From: Bacteroidota bacterium | Lineage (GTDB): Bacteria > Bacteroidota > Bacteroidia > J057 > JADKCL01 | Assembly (NCBI GenBank): GCA_016718825.1 | Contig: JADKCL010000011.1 | Location: 1-64,000, forward strand | Length of the DNA stretch: 64,000 bases | Direction of reading: 5' to 3' | Part shown: piece by piece, positions 11,253 through 21,067 of the stretch | Numbering within the stretch: position 1 is the stretch's first letter | Layout: the number at the start of each line of letters is the position of its first letter | Program-made: the position numbers and the translations under genes | Notes under the pieces: model-generated | What the model was told of the DNA's origin: nothing | Databases searched by the model: none | Seen by the model: only the letters and a program-made list of their open reading frames with translations

Positions 11253-11876
11253 TTTCTCCCTTTTCGTCTTGTCCTTCATCCGGTGCATGGTTTGTTTGAA
11301 AACTTTTCGGCTGAGGCGGGGAAGTTTGACCACGACACCGAGCTTTACAGAAAGATAATTCGGCACAAAATCTTCCAAGGTATCATCGACCCATGCCTTG
11401 TTTTGCTGCATCCGCAGGCCAATTCCGAAGGCGAATGCGGTGTTGTTGGTGAGCGGCACGCGACCACCCAGAGTCGGATTGATCAAAAATCCGCCGCGCT
11501 GCAGCGTGTCGAGGCTCAGGGCGTAACCGAGGTCGAGTGTCACGTAAGGCGTCCATTTCTTCTGCGGAAAATGCAACCGCGCGTCCACGAACATGGGGAG
11601 CAACAGCATTTCATCCGGCCCGTAGCCATGGATTCCTACGCCGACACCCAGCGTAAAAAGTTTGTTGATCTGATAACCGCCGATCAAATTGCCCCCGAGC
11701 GACAGCGGATATTTGAGTCCGCTGCCAGCCGGCAACCCAAAGTCAAAATCGGCAATCCCCACCAAGCTCGCATAAGGCGAACGCAACGTCTGCGAATCGG
11801 ACTGCGCACCAGCGATCGTCGGGGACAACAGGAGCAGTGGCAGCACAAGGGCGAAGAATTTTCTCAGTTTTTGCAT
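11250..11876 (-). CDS. Outer-membrane beta-barrel-like protein
   Basis: The ATG at 11876 gives 208 residues with a clear signal peptide (MQKLRKFFALVLPLLLLS, cleavage near AGAQS). The mature part alternates polar and hydrophobic residues, with glycine-rich turns ('LGGNLIGGYQINKLFTLGVG', 'LHFPQKKWTPYVTLDLGYAL'), as expected for a small eight-stranded outer-membrane barrel. A longer open frame to 12047 exists, but its extra N-terminus would bury the signal peptide, so I prefer 11876. The basic C-terminal tail (MKDKTKREK) extends into the heptamer repeat, which supplies the stop. It is divergent from the dehydrogenase at 12066. Confidence 0.7.
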   Translation of the reverse strand: MQKLRKFFALVLPLLLLSPTIAGAQSDSQTLRSPYASLVGIADFDFGLPAGSGLKYPLSLGGNLIGGYQINKLFTLGVGVGIHGYGPDEMLLLPMFVDARLHFPQKKWTPYVTLDLGYALSLDTLQRGGFLINPTLGGRVPLTNNTAFAFGIGLRMQQNKAWVDDTLEDFVPNYLSVKLGVVVKLPRLSRKVFKQTMHRMKDKTKREK

Positions 11877-12065
11877 GGGCGGATCAGCGATCAATCGGTT
11901 TTCCCGCGAATCTGCATTCGAAGGTAGCCGCAAACTTATTCCCAAAGATATTTTAGAAGGGGCAGAATGCAATGCGTCGATTTCATCCGGACCGCATCCG
12001 CTGGAATCCAAGGTTTTCTTTCCGACATTCGCAGCCACTGTCCCCAAATGGCAGTTCGGAAGTCC

Positions 12066-12884
12066 ATGAATTCATTTCAATCCAAAGTGGTCGTCGTCAC
12101 AGGAGCCGGTTCAGGTATCGGACGGGCCTTGGCAATGGCATTTGCAGGGCAGGGTGCGCGGCTCGCTTTGAACGACTTCAACGAACAGACCTTGCAAGAA
12201 ACGGTCGCTGCATTGCCTGCCGGGACGGGAGTTTTTGCTGCGACATTCGATGTTTCCAAAAAGGAATTGATGTTTCAGTTTGCAGACGACGTCCTGGAGA
12301 AATACGGCAAGGTCGATGTCGTCGTCAACAATGCGGGGGTGGCCATTGCAGGTTTCCGGACGGATGAGGTTTCCATTGAGGACTACGAATGGATCATGGG
12401 CATCAACCTTTGGGGCATGATTTATGGCTCCTTGGCATTTTTGCCACACCTTCGAAAGCAACAAGAATCGGCCTTGGTCAATGTCTCGAGCATCTTCGGC
12501 CTACATGGCATCCCCGTCCAAGCACCCTACGTGACGACCAAGTTTGCCATCCGCGGATTCACGGAATCGCTGGCGCTGGAGGAGCAAGTGCATGGGACCG
12601 GCGTGACAGTGTCAAGCGTGCATCCCGGTGGCATCAAAACCAACATTGCCCGCGCCTCCAAGGGTGCCGAAGTCGATCCGCAAGCCATCGCAGAATTTGA
12701 AAAGCAATTCAGAACGACGCCCGAACGCGCGGCCGCGATCATTTTGCGCGGCATCCGCAAAAAGAAGTCGAGGATCTTGGTCGGAACCGACGCGCACATT
12801 TTTCACTTTGCTGCCCATCGGATGCGGTTTCTGCTGCGCTATTTTCTGAAGCGGGGGCTGAAGAAGACGGTGGGGAAGGCCTAG
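12066..12884 (+). CDS. Short-chain dehydrogenase/reductase (SDR)
   Basis: From the ATG at 12066 the protein has 272 residues with all classical SDR hallmarks: cofactor loop TGAGSGIG at 12-19, 'VVNNAGVA' after strand four, and the catalytic triad Ser142, Tyr155, Lys159 ('SSIFGLHGIPVQAPYVTTK'). The basic and amphipathic C-terminus (residues 240-272, 'FHFAAHRMRFLLRYFLKRG') suggests membrane association, as in many lipid-acting SDRs. The substrate is unknown. An in-frame ATG at 12048 is an alternative start giving six more residues. The gene converges on the C25 peptidase with only 9 bp between stops. Confidence 0.85.
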   Translation: MNSFQSKVVVVTGAGSGIGRALAMAFAGQGARLALNDFNEQTLQETVAALPAGTGVFAATFDVSKKELMFQFADDVLEKYGKVDVVVNNAGVAIAGFRTDEVSIEDYEWIMGINLWGMIYGSLAFLPHLRKQQESALVNVSSIFGLHGIPVQAPYVTTKFAIRGFTESLALEEQVHGTGVTVSSVHPGGIKTNIARASKGAEVDPQAIAEFEKQFRTTPERAAAIILRGIRKKKSRILVGTDAHIFHFAAHRMRFLLRYFLKRGLKKTVGKA

Positions 12885-12893
12885 GATGATTAC

Positions 12894-15800
12894 TTAATCC
12901 ACCTTCGTGACCTTGACTTGGAATTCTCCGGCTGCATTCGTCACTTTCAGGATGTAAACCCCTGCACGCAATGCTCCCAAATGGAGGCGCTTGTGCGCGG
13001 AAGCTCCAAATTCCTGTTCCAAAACCAGCTTCCCCGCCAAGTCAAACAGCCGCAACGCTGCAGGACTGTCACTCGCCGTCTGCACATAAATCTCATCACG
13101 GGTCGGATTGGGAAAAACTGCAGCTTGCTTTCCTGGAGAAAGGTGCGGTGCCGAAAGGGTGCCCTGGACCGTCAAAACCTTGTCGATGCCCTGCAAGGGC
13201 AGGTCTCTTCCGAGGGGATTGATCATCCTAGCGTCTGCTACCGTGATGGCAAGGGGTGAATAGGTCGTATCCCCCGGCATTTTTCCCGAAATGTTGTCGA
13301 TCACCACGATGCCGATGCGGGAAATGATGCCTTCGCCGGAAATCGGCTGATGGTCCGTACGCGTGAGCGCCAGGTCGATGCGCCCGAGGGCATGCATCCG
13401 CTGCACGAGCGTGAGCAGGTTCACCCCCTGCTGCCCGACCCAGCAGGAGTCAAAATCCACTTCGACCGTGGCCGAATCCACGATCTGCGGATCATAAAAC
13501 ACCGACCAAGCAATGCCATAGACACTATCCGCCGGATGTTGTGGCGTCCCGAGGCGCACGAGCAGCTGCACATGACTACTGTCCAAGACGGTGTCATACA
13601 GGGACTCGATGGCGAGTTCGGGGTCATTGGTGGTGCCCATAAGTAATCCATGGGTCTTGTTATGGACGAGGCCATAATTTTGGAGAATGGCCAAGGTATC
13701 GTTGTCATTCACAGCTCCATCGCCATTGCAATCGGCATGGGCATGGTTGGTCCCGCCAACAAAACTAGAATCCCAAAGGGTGGCATCTTGGGAAATCCAT
13801 TGCAGGGTGGCATTGGGCCTGACCGCCCCTGTATCGCCATAAGCGAGGCCGATGGCGAGCAGGTCTTGGTTGTTGGCAATCAGATCATCATTGGCATCCC
13901 CCGGCCAAACCTCAAAGTTGCTGCTGCGAAAATGGATACTCGGATCACCCAGGATGTTCATGCAACGCTGGTGATTGAGATAAACTTGGTCCGTCCAAAT
14001 CTGTATGAAGGTGTCGCTTGCAGCCTGCACAAAATATCCCAAGGAGGCACTATCCTGATTCCGAAATGCTGCTTCACTAAAGAATTCGCCCCAGTTGCCC
14101 AAGGGAGTGAGATAGGCAAACGAACCATATCCTACTGCAGCAATCGCACCTTTGGAGGGCTCCAAAACCCAAGATTCGCCCATGGAGAGGGTATCATGGC
14201 CAAAGTCACAAAATAGCGGTGTCAATGCGAACAGAATCGGAAGACGCTCAACATTGGTGTAGGTCGCGGGATGGTCAATTCCCATATAGGTGTGGTGGAT
14301 CCCGAACAGGTACACGACACTCGCACCACCATTGATGACGGAATCCTGATCGATCCCTGAACTATCCTCCAAAACAGCATTGAGCCAACTGTAGGACATG
14401 GCCCTGCCATTCATCGGGCCCATTCTAAAATCGGATGCGACGCTGTCCATGTAGTGATTGATGGGCACTAATGCTGTTGTATCCAAAGCACCGGAAACAA
14501 ATACCCCATTTCTCATCCAAGGCGCATCGGCAATCCCTTCATAAGTGGCCAATTTGTCCAGATAGTCAAACCCTTGCTGATCCGATTGAATCGGAACCCT
14601 ACCGATGACCGCTTGGGTAGTGGGATCCAGCGTCGTAAAACTGCTGACATACATGATGTCGCTGACGGGTTCGCCATAAGCGGGCACATGGTTGATGCCT
14701 CCACTTCGAATGTCCGCCTTGCCTTTGCCCCACAGCAAGAAATAGTCGGGCTTGACGGCCCATTGATCGATCGCGTATTTGCAAAAACGTTTGATAGCCA
14801 ACGGGTGCGGGGAACCATTTCCAAATTCCTCGTAGATCTCATCGGTATAGACAATCTTGACATTGAGCGGATTGACGGTACTGCCTTGGCGATAGTTGCG
14901 GTAGCCCTGGGCACTTGCATCCAATTCGCGGGAAGTGATCAGCACCATGTTGGCCGAATTGCCCGTATTGCTCAAGTCGGATCCGATGCCAGACGAAATC
15001 GAAGGCGTCAGGATGCCCGCATCGGTTGAGAGATGAATCAATCCGGGGTTGGCTTGACCGGCAATCCAAATTCCAAGGCTGTCGCTGTGGATGGTATCGG
15101 TGTAGCGCACTTGGTTGACCAAGTCATAGGCCACGGCGATATTCCCCGGCGCGATATCATGGAATTGATAATAGACCATTGCTGGATTGTTCACGGGAAA
15201 CGCCACGGTTGATGCCCCGTCCAAATCCGTTTGCGCATTGTAGGTGAGCGCAACAAAGTTTAGAAAGTTTTTGTCGCTGAGTTGACCGGTCTGCGGATCA
15301 ATATGGATGCGCAACAACTGCGTATCACCGACGAAGGGGAATGGATATGCCAATTCGTAGCTGCGAATAAAGACACCCTGAATTGTATCCACTTGCAGCA
15401 AATTGCCATTCAACGAAATTTCGTACCCCTGATCGAACGATTGCAAACTTTCGATTCGCAGAAAAATCCTCGCCGGCGCATTGTTGAGTGCATGCGGGGT
15501 CGGGATTTGCAGAAGGAGATCGTTGGTCGAGGAAAAACGACTGGCCAACATATCCTTCCCCAGTCGTCCATTCAGGATTCAAGGCCTGAAAAATGTCATA
15601 AGTCCCGCCCCCATCGGATCTGAAAGTGGCTCCGTTGCCTGGCAAATACTCCACGACACTCGTTTTGGTGATCTCCTCGATCAACAACGGAGGCGGTACC
15701 GAACCCAAAAATGGTGTCTGAAGGCGCAACCCAGGCTGGTTATCGGCATGGAAATAATAGACCGCCGTATCTGAAAACGTTGAAATCAGCGGATTGGGGT

Positions 15801-16206
15801 GCAAGGAACCGTCCGACAGCCGCGAATACGGTTGGACATACATCAAGGTATCCAATCCGGCATCGTTGCGTCTGCCAAAAAATTCCAGGTATTCCCAATT
15901 GCCATTTTGCGCAGGCTCGATATGGATGAATTGTTCTATACCGCGGTAAAGCAAATGCAGATTCGCTGGATCGATGCCGGTGGTATCAAAGCCTGCCTGC
16001 AACAATTGCTGCGCCGAAACACGGTAGATGCCATCGGTCGCGACCTTGAACCGCAGATAATCAACATTGGAATTGTACCAAGCGTTGCCGTAGTCATAAG
16101 TCTGCGCATTGACGGAACCCGTGGGCCAAAGCAGGCCGATCAAGAGCAGGAAGGTCATCCCTGAAAAGGTATGTGCAAGGCGTGCGAACATTGGATACTG
16201 CTTCAT
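12894..16206 (-). CDS. Secreted C25 (gingipain-like) peptidase with dockerin-like and T9SS domains, frameshifted
   Basis: One gene of about 1,100 residues is split by an indel. The 5' part (16206 to about 15537) has a signal peptide and the N-terminal domain common to C25/PorU-like proteins; the 3' part continues in another frame to 12894. Removing one base from the A5 run at 15533-15537 restores 'EGYVGQSFSSTNDLLLQIP'. The C25 domain includes 'PDYFLLWGKGKADIR', a histidine region 'VVYLFGIHHTYMG' and a cysteine region 'LTPLFCDFG' that sit where the catalytic pair is expected. Then come two EF-hand, dockerin-like segments ('GDANDDLIANNQDLLAIG', 'DCNGDGAVNDNDT') and a C-terminal T9SS sorting domain ('AVFPNPTRDEIYV...', ending in KVTKVD). 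It should be exported and anchored or released by the type IX system. Confidence 0.8.
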
Positions 16207-16377
16207 AATACAAAAAAGCAGGGCTTATCGGGCAAATCATAAAACAAATAACTTACATTATCGGAACCAAAAAAGGGTAATGGAATTCCGCTTTTTATTC
16301 TTTGAATACATTTTAAAATACAAATCGATTCCATATTTGCATCACAAATGTATATTTATCGGAACTAAAATTATTGG
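16207..16377. promoter_or_regulatory. AT-rich divergent promoter region with repeated TTATCGG
   Basis: This 171-bp spacer lies between the divergent C25 peptidase and helical-protein genes. TTATCGGAACCAAAA (16258-16272) recurs as TTATCGGAACTAAAA (16356-16370), and a shorter TTATCGG lies near 16225. The second copy is close to the start at 16378. It may be a regulator site or a remnant of duplication. Confidence 0.3.
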
Positions 16378-17808
16378 ATGGAAAAAGAGAGTAAACTTTT
16401 TCGCTACCTGCAAAGCTGCACAGGCTATGAACTGCGTCGCATCCGAGTGATGCTGGAATCTCCTTTTTTCAACCTGCGACCTGAATTGCTGCGTGCTTGG
16501 GATTGTATCCGTCCATTTTTTCCAAAGTCGGAATTGCCATTGCCGGGGAACGAGATTGTTTTTGCAGCAGCATACCCGGGCAAAGCCTTTGACATCGCCA
16601 AACTCCGGCACCTGCAAAGCGACCTCTGCAAGCAGATCGAAGCCTTTTGGCAACTGCAGCTCCTGCAGCAGCGCAGCGACTTGCGAAATCAGCTTTTGCT
16701 GCAAGCACAAACCGAGCGCGGCCTGCACCAAGACTTTGAAAGCACCGCTTTGACAGCGCAGACGCAACTTTTGGAACAACCACTCCGTGGAGCGGCCTTC
16801 CTTCGTCAGCGATTTGACCTCGCCTTGCTGCAGCACGACCATCGGGTGCGCCGTAGCAACCGCGGAGCACAGGCGGGCCTGCAAGCCGCCCTCGAGGCTT
16901 TGGACGAGGAATATTTTGCGCACAAGCTGCGTCTCGCCGCCGCCGCCATCAACCGCGCCAATGTCATTGGCGAGTCCACCGAACTTGCCTTGTTGCCCGA
17001 GGTGCTTGCACTGATCGACATCGCGCCTAAGTTCGTCTTCGAAGGCAGCCTCGTCGAAATTTACCGCCTCATCTTGCGGACTTTGCAATCAGGAAAGGAC
17101 CACGAGGCATTTCTGGAGCTTCTACAATTGTTGCAGGCTTCGGAGCAACGGTTCGCACCGGAAACCTTGGCCGAGCTCTACAACTTCGCCTTGAATTACT
17201 GTGTGCGCATGGTGAATCTTGCCGAATCCGGCTTTGATGCGCGGTTATTTGATCTCTACGAATTGCTGATTTCCCGTGGTTACCTGCGCGAAGAAGGCCA
17301 TTTGCCTGTGCAGCATTATAAAAACTTCGTGACCTTGGGCCTGCGGCTCGACTTTGTGCCCAAAATCGCGGCGCAACTGACCGCACTCACAGGTCAGTTG
17401 CCCACCGACATTCAGCCAAATGCACTTTTGTACAGCCAAGCTGCGATCGCTTTTCAATCAGGAGATCACAGAAAGGCCCTCCGGCTGCTGCAGCAGGTCG
17501 AATTTCTGGACGTCTATTACCATTTGGACGCCAAAAGCCTGTTGCTCAAGGCTTGGTACGAAGATGGCGAAGTGGAACCGCTGTTGTCCTTGATCGAAAC
17601 CTTCAAGATCTACATTCGGCGCAGTCGCAAAATATCGGAGTATCAGCGCATGACGTATCGCAACCAAATCAAGGTCGTGCAGATGCTGGTGCGCCACCGA
17701 CTGGGCAGCCGCAAGCCGATTCATGCAATCCGAAAAACGCTCGACGGGCTGCGGCCCATAGCTGATTTGGCTTGGTTGGAAAGGAAACTGGCCGAGTTGG
17801 AAATTTGA
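16378..17808 (+). CDS. Uncharacterised alpha-helical protein, 476 residues
   Basis: I cannot assign a function. The protein has no signal peptide or membrane segment and is predicted mainly helical, rich in Leu, Gln, Arg and Glu. The opening 'YLQSCTGYELRRIRVMLESPFFN' followed by 'LRHLQSDLCKQIEAFWQLQ' looks like a family I recall as common in Saprospiria genomes, often as multiple unannotated paralogues. The TPR-like rhythm in the second half ('LYSQAAIAFQSGDHRKALRL', 'YYHLDAKSLLLKAWYEDGE') suggests a protein-interaction solenoid. The start is supported by a long AT-rich leader and lack of upstream frame. The lineage association is from memory, not a search. Confidence 0.6.
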   Translation: MEKESKLFRYLQSCTGYELRRIRVMLESPFFNLRPELLRAWDCIRPFFPKSELPLPGNEIVFAAAYPGKAFDIAKLRHLQSDLCKQIEAFWQLQLLQQRSDLRNQLLLQAQTERGLHQDFESTALTAQTQLLEQPLRGAAFLRQRFDLALLQHDHRVRRSNRGAQAGLQAALEALDEEYFAHKLRLAAAAINRANVIGESTELALLPEVLALIDIAPKFVFEGSLVEIYRLILRTLQSGKDHEAFLELLQLLQASEQRFAPETLAELYNFALNYCVRMVNLAESGFDARLFDLYELLISRGYLREEGHLPVQHYKNFVTLGLRLDFVPKIAAQLTALTGQLPTDIQPNALLYSQAAIAFQSGDHRKALRLLQQVEFLDVYYHLDAKSLLLKAWYEDGEVEPLLSLIETFKIYIRRSRKISEYQRMTYRNQIKVVQMLVRHRLGSRKPIHAIRKTLDGLRPIADLAWLERKLAELEI

Positions 17809-17938
17809 GCCCCTTTTCGAATGAATTTCCGAAGTATTGGCAAAATCAAACCCTCGCGAGATTTCATGCTGCAAGGGAATCCAAGGGAAAGAAATGGCAA
17901 GTCTGGGATCGAATCGTTTCAAGTTTTATATTCGTAGC

Positions 17939-18334
17939 ATGAAAAAGCTGTCACTTCTTGTTTTGGTTTTGCTCACTGTGGTTTTCACTTCTTGCAAGCG
18001 TGAGGATCAGGTGCGTGTGGATTCCGTCGTCGGGGTCTATGACTGCTACGCGGATTGCAAACTGACAAATCTGGTCACGCAAGATCCGGCCGTCACGACG
18101 ATGGACACGACTATTTTATATGTGACGCGTCCGGTAGACGACGAAAATGGCTTCATTTCACTGATGGGACAGGATGTTTACCTTGCAACCGACCTCAGCT
18201 TCCGCAAGAGCATCACCAACTATTCGCTGATCGGCGAATTTGACGGTGCCGGCGGGCTCACCTTTGAGATCGACTACATCGACAGCGATGCGCAAACGCG
18301 TTCGCAGTGTGGCTATATCTGCAAGCTGAATTGA
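17939..18334 (+). CDS. Small lipoprotein of unknown function
   Basis: The ATG at 17939 yields 131 residues with a lipoprotein signal (MKKLSLLVLVLLTVVFTSC, lipid Cys19). A longer frame to 17837 exists, but it would put a poorly conserved stretch before the signal, so the later start is preferred. The mature part holds four further cysteines, in 'YDCYADCKL' and the closing 'CGYICKLN', which may form disulfides outside the cytoplasm. The last residue and the stop codon are encoded by the first unit of a heptamer repeat array. No domain is recognised. Confidence 0.65.
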   Translation: MKKLSLLVLVLLTVVFTSCKREDQVRVDSVVGVYDCYADCKLTNLVTQDPAVTTMDTTILYVTRPVDDENGFISLMGQDVYLATDLSFRKSITNYSLIGEFDGAGGLTFEIDYIDSDAQTRSQCGYICKLN

Positions 18335-18450
18335 GAATTGAGAATTGAGAATTGAGAATGCCCCCTTCATTCTCAATTCTCGATAATGAATGCTCCATTG
18401 GCTTGGACATTCTCCCTTTTGAATTAGCTTCGCTGATGTGCTTCGCAGTT
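18328..18450. repeat. Heptamer array with 14-bp hairpin and shared 17-nt core
   Basis: Four tandem gaattga units begin at 18328 and overlap the lipoprotein stop. The last part forms a perfect 14-bp inverted repeat, gagaattgagaatg at 18347-18360 with cattctcaattctc at 18368-18381, around a 7-nt loop. Further on, tagcttcgctga (18425-18436) overlaps the 17-nt word tgatgtgcttcgcagtt (18434-18450), which recurs exactly at 39903-39919. The hairpin lacks a T tract. Confidence 0.6.
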
Positions 18451-18555
18451 CTCCATTCCAAAAAGCAATATTTTTCCCCTCGACTTTGTAACCTAAACGC
18501 ATCTCGGGCGTTCTAATGGTTCGTTGCAATTTTTAAAATCGCCCACAGGTTCGTC

Positions 18556-21006
18556 ATGGTTTCAACTTTACGCGTTTTTTTGTTTGCCCTTTTGATGGGC
18601 ATTACGACGTTTTCCTTTGCTCAATCTTCCGGTCAAATCAGCGGCATCGTCTTGGATGCCGAGGGAAATCCGCTGCCATTTGCGAATGTTTTGCTGTTTT
18701 CGACGCAAGACTCTTCCATGGTCAAGGCTGGATTTTCCAACGAAGAAGGACGCTACATCCTGACGCCGATTCCAGCGGGGAACTATTGGCTCAAGACGCA
18801 ATTCACGGGTTACGCCTCTGATACAAGTGCGCCATTTGCCTTTGCCGAAGGCGAACAACTCGAGCGCCCAAGCCTCAAAATGGCCGAAGTTGGCACGACG
18901 GTAAATGAAGTGCAGATCCAAGCCGAACGTCCGCTCGTGACCGTGAAGCCTGACATGCTGGTCTTCAATGTCGAAAACACCCCCAACGCCATCGGAGAGA
19001 ATGCCTTCAACCTCCTGCGCAAAGCGCCAGGCGTGGTGATCGACAACAACGACAACATCATGTTGCTCGGCAAAAGCGGCTTGCGCATCTACATTGACGG
19101 CAAACCCTCACCCTTGAGCGCCAAAGACCTTGCCAACTTCCTGAAAAGCGTCCAAAGCAATCAAATCGAATCCTTTGAGATCATCACCAACCCGAGTTCG
19201 AAGTTTGACGCAGCTGGCAATGCAGGCATCATCAACATCAAAATGAAGCGCGACAAAAACCTCGGCGCCAATGCCACGGTGGATATCGGCTATGCCCGCG
19301 GCATGTTCAACAAATACAACGGCTCCATCAGTGCCAACTACCGCAACAAACACTTTAACGCATTTGGCTCCTATAGCCTCGCAACGGGGAAAAGCCGGAA
19401 TTGGATGGACTTTTACCGCGTGCAGAGCGCAACATCCTTCGATCAATACACATCAATGATCGACGACTACCAGAACCACAATTTCCGCGCCGGCATCGAC
19501 TTCTTTGCAGGCAAAAAGAGCACGATTGGCGTTTTGACCTCCGGATTCATTTCCAAGACAATCGGCACCAATACCTCCTCGACCTTCATCGCGCCCGAAA
19601 ACACCGGCATTCCCACGAGCTTGCTCGAAGCGCGCACGGAAACCGACGGCGGCAATACGAACCTCAACTACAATCTCAACTATCGGTATGACGGCGGCAA
19701 TGAAGTGACGTTAAGTGTCGATGCTGACTACGGCCTTTTTCGCATCTTCAACGACATCTATCAGCCTAACCGCTACCTCGATCCGATAGACACGACCATT
19801 TTGCAAGTCGACCGATCATTTACCAGCAACGCCCCTTCCAACATCGACATTGCAACCTTGAAAGTGGACTACGAACGCCCATTTTTGAAAGGAAAGCTGG
19901 GATTTGGTGCCAAAGGCACCTACGTCAAAACCAACAATATCTACGATTTTTTCAACCTGATCGGAGGCGTGGAGGAAGTCGATTCTTTCCGGACGAATAC
20001 ATTTGACTACACGGAAAATGTCAATGCGGCCTACATCAACTACCAGACAAAAATCAAAAAATTTGCCTTCCAAGCAGGTTTGCGCGCAGAACAAACCAAT
20101 TCGAAGGGAGAATTGATGGCCTTGATTCCTACGAATGACAATACGGTGGAGCGCCATTACCTCAACCTGTTCCCTTCGGGCGGGGTAACGTATGACGTAA
20201 ATCAAAAGAATTCGCTGAGCCTGACCTACAGCCGTCGCATCGACCGGCCGCAGTACCAAAACTTGAACCCGTTTGAGTTCAAACTCGACGAATTGAGCTA
20301 CATGAAAGGCAATCCTTTCCTGAAGCCGCAGTACACCCACAACATCGAGTTGAGCCATACCTTCAATTACACCTTGAACACCAGCGTTTCCTACGCGCGA
20401 ACGACCGACTTTTTTACCGAAGTCATCGATACCGTGGAGTCGATCCGCAACTTCCTCACGACCGACAATCTCAGTACCAAAGAGGTCGCCACCATCAACG
20501 TCAGCTACCCCTTCAACATCACCAAATGGTGGAGCACTTACACCAATGTCAGTGCCTACACCATCAGGCAACGCGCCGACTTTGGTGTGGGCAAGGTGAT
20601 CGACATTCAGCGCAGTTCGGCGTCGGTGTTCCATCAGAGCAACTTCAAGATCACCAAAGACTTCTCCGCGCAACTCGGCGGATTTTACAACAGCCCTGGC
20701 ATTTGGGGCGCCAATTTCCGCACGAATGACTTCTGGGGAATCGACATCGGCGCACAAAAAAGCTTCTTCAAAGGCAAAGGGAATTTGAAATTGACTTTGA
20801 GCGACGTGCTCTACACCATGCAATGGAGCGGCGACATGCAGTACGGCGGATTGTATTCCAGAGGCAGCGGCGGATGGGAAAGCCGTCAGATCAAAGCCAA
20901 TTTCACCTACATGTTTGGCAACAGCGCCGTGAAAAACCGCAAGCGCAGCACAGGACTTGACGAAGAAAAAGGCCGCGCAGGTGGCGGCGGTGGGATGGGT
21001 CGATGA
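18556..21006 (+). CDS. TonB-dependent-receptor-like outer-membrane beta-barrel protein
   Basis: This 816-residue protein has a signal peptide (cleavage near TFSFAQ). A carboxypeptidase-D regulatory-like domain follows at about 27-110 ('GQISGIVLDAEGNPLPFANV'), then a plug-like region ('NAFNLLRKAPGVVIDNNDNI', 'LRIYIDGKPSPLSAKDLANF') and a long C-terminal beta-barrel, the arrangement of the outer_membrane_beta-barrel family (OMP_b-brl_3). Such proteins sit in the Bacteroidota outer membrane. Ligands are mostly unknown and no SusD partner is adjacent, which argues against a glycan-uptake pair. The glycine-rich tail (RAGGGGGMGR) is unusual for a barrel, whose last residue is normally aromatic. Confidence 0.85.
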   Translation: MVSTLRVFLFALLMGITTFSFAQSSGQISGIVLDAEGNPLPFANVLLFSTQDSSMVKAGFSNEEGRYILTPIPAGNYWLKTQFTGYASDTSAPFAFAEGEQLERPSLKMAEVGTTVNEVQIQAERPLVTVKPDMLVFNVENTPNAIGENAFNLLRKAPGVVIDNNDNIMLLGKSGLRIYIDGKPSPLSAKDLANFLKSVQSNQIESFEIITNPSSKFDAAGNAGIINIKMKRDKNLGANATVDIGYARGMFNKYNGSISANYRNKHFNAFGSYSLATGKSRNWMDFYRVQSATSFDQYTSMIDDYQNHNFRAGIDFFAGKKSTIGVLTSGFISKTIGTNTSSTFIAPENTGIPTSLLEARTETDGGNTNLNYNLNYRYDGGNEVTLSVDADYGLFRIFNDIYQPNRYLDPIDTTILQVDRSFTSNAPSNIDIATLKVDYERPFLKGKLGFGAKGTYVKTNNIYDFFNLIGGVEEVDSFRTNTFDYTENVNAAYINYQTKIKKFAFQAGLRAEQTNSKGELMALIPTNDNTVERHYLNLFPSGGVTYDVNQKNSLSLTYSRRIDRPQYQNLNPFEFKLDELSYMKGNPFLKPQYTHNIELSHTFNYTLNTSVSYARTTDFFTEVIDTVESIRNFLTTDNLSTKEVATINVSYPFNITKWWSTYTNVSAYTIRQRADFGVGKVIDIQRSSASVFHQSNFKITKDFSAQLGGFYNSPGIWGANFRTNDFWGIDIGAQKSFFKGKGNLKLTLSDVLYTMQWSGDMQYGGLYSRGSGGWESRQIKANFTYMFGNSAVKNRKRSTGLDEEKGRAGGGGGMGR

Positions 21007-21067
21007 GGCGCTAGCCTCATCCTCGCTCTCACACTCAATCTCACACTGAAAGCGTGCTCACACTGAC
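21002..21067. repeat. Hairpin and CTCACAC word cluster between convergent genes
   Basis: A hairpin, gatgaggc (21002-21009) with gcctcatc (21014-21021), covers the stop of the barrel gene. It is followed by three ctcacact words. The 14-nt word ctcgctctcacact at 21022-21035 is the exact reverse complement of agtgtgagagcgag at 38745-38758. No T tract is present, so termination is uncertain. Confidence 0.4.

Noticed and set aside
15533..15537. Programmed ribosomal frameshift in the C25 peptidase
   Set aside because: There is no slippery heptamer with downstream structure, and similar one-base breaks occur in unrelated genes, so read error is more likely.
18556..21006. SusC/SusD polysaccharide-utilisation locus
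   Set aside because: The barrel protein has no SusD partner or glycoside hydrolases nearby and fits the general outer-membrane beta-barrel family better.
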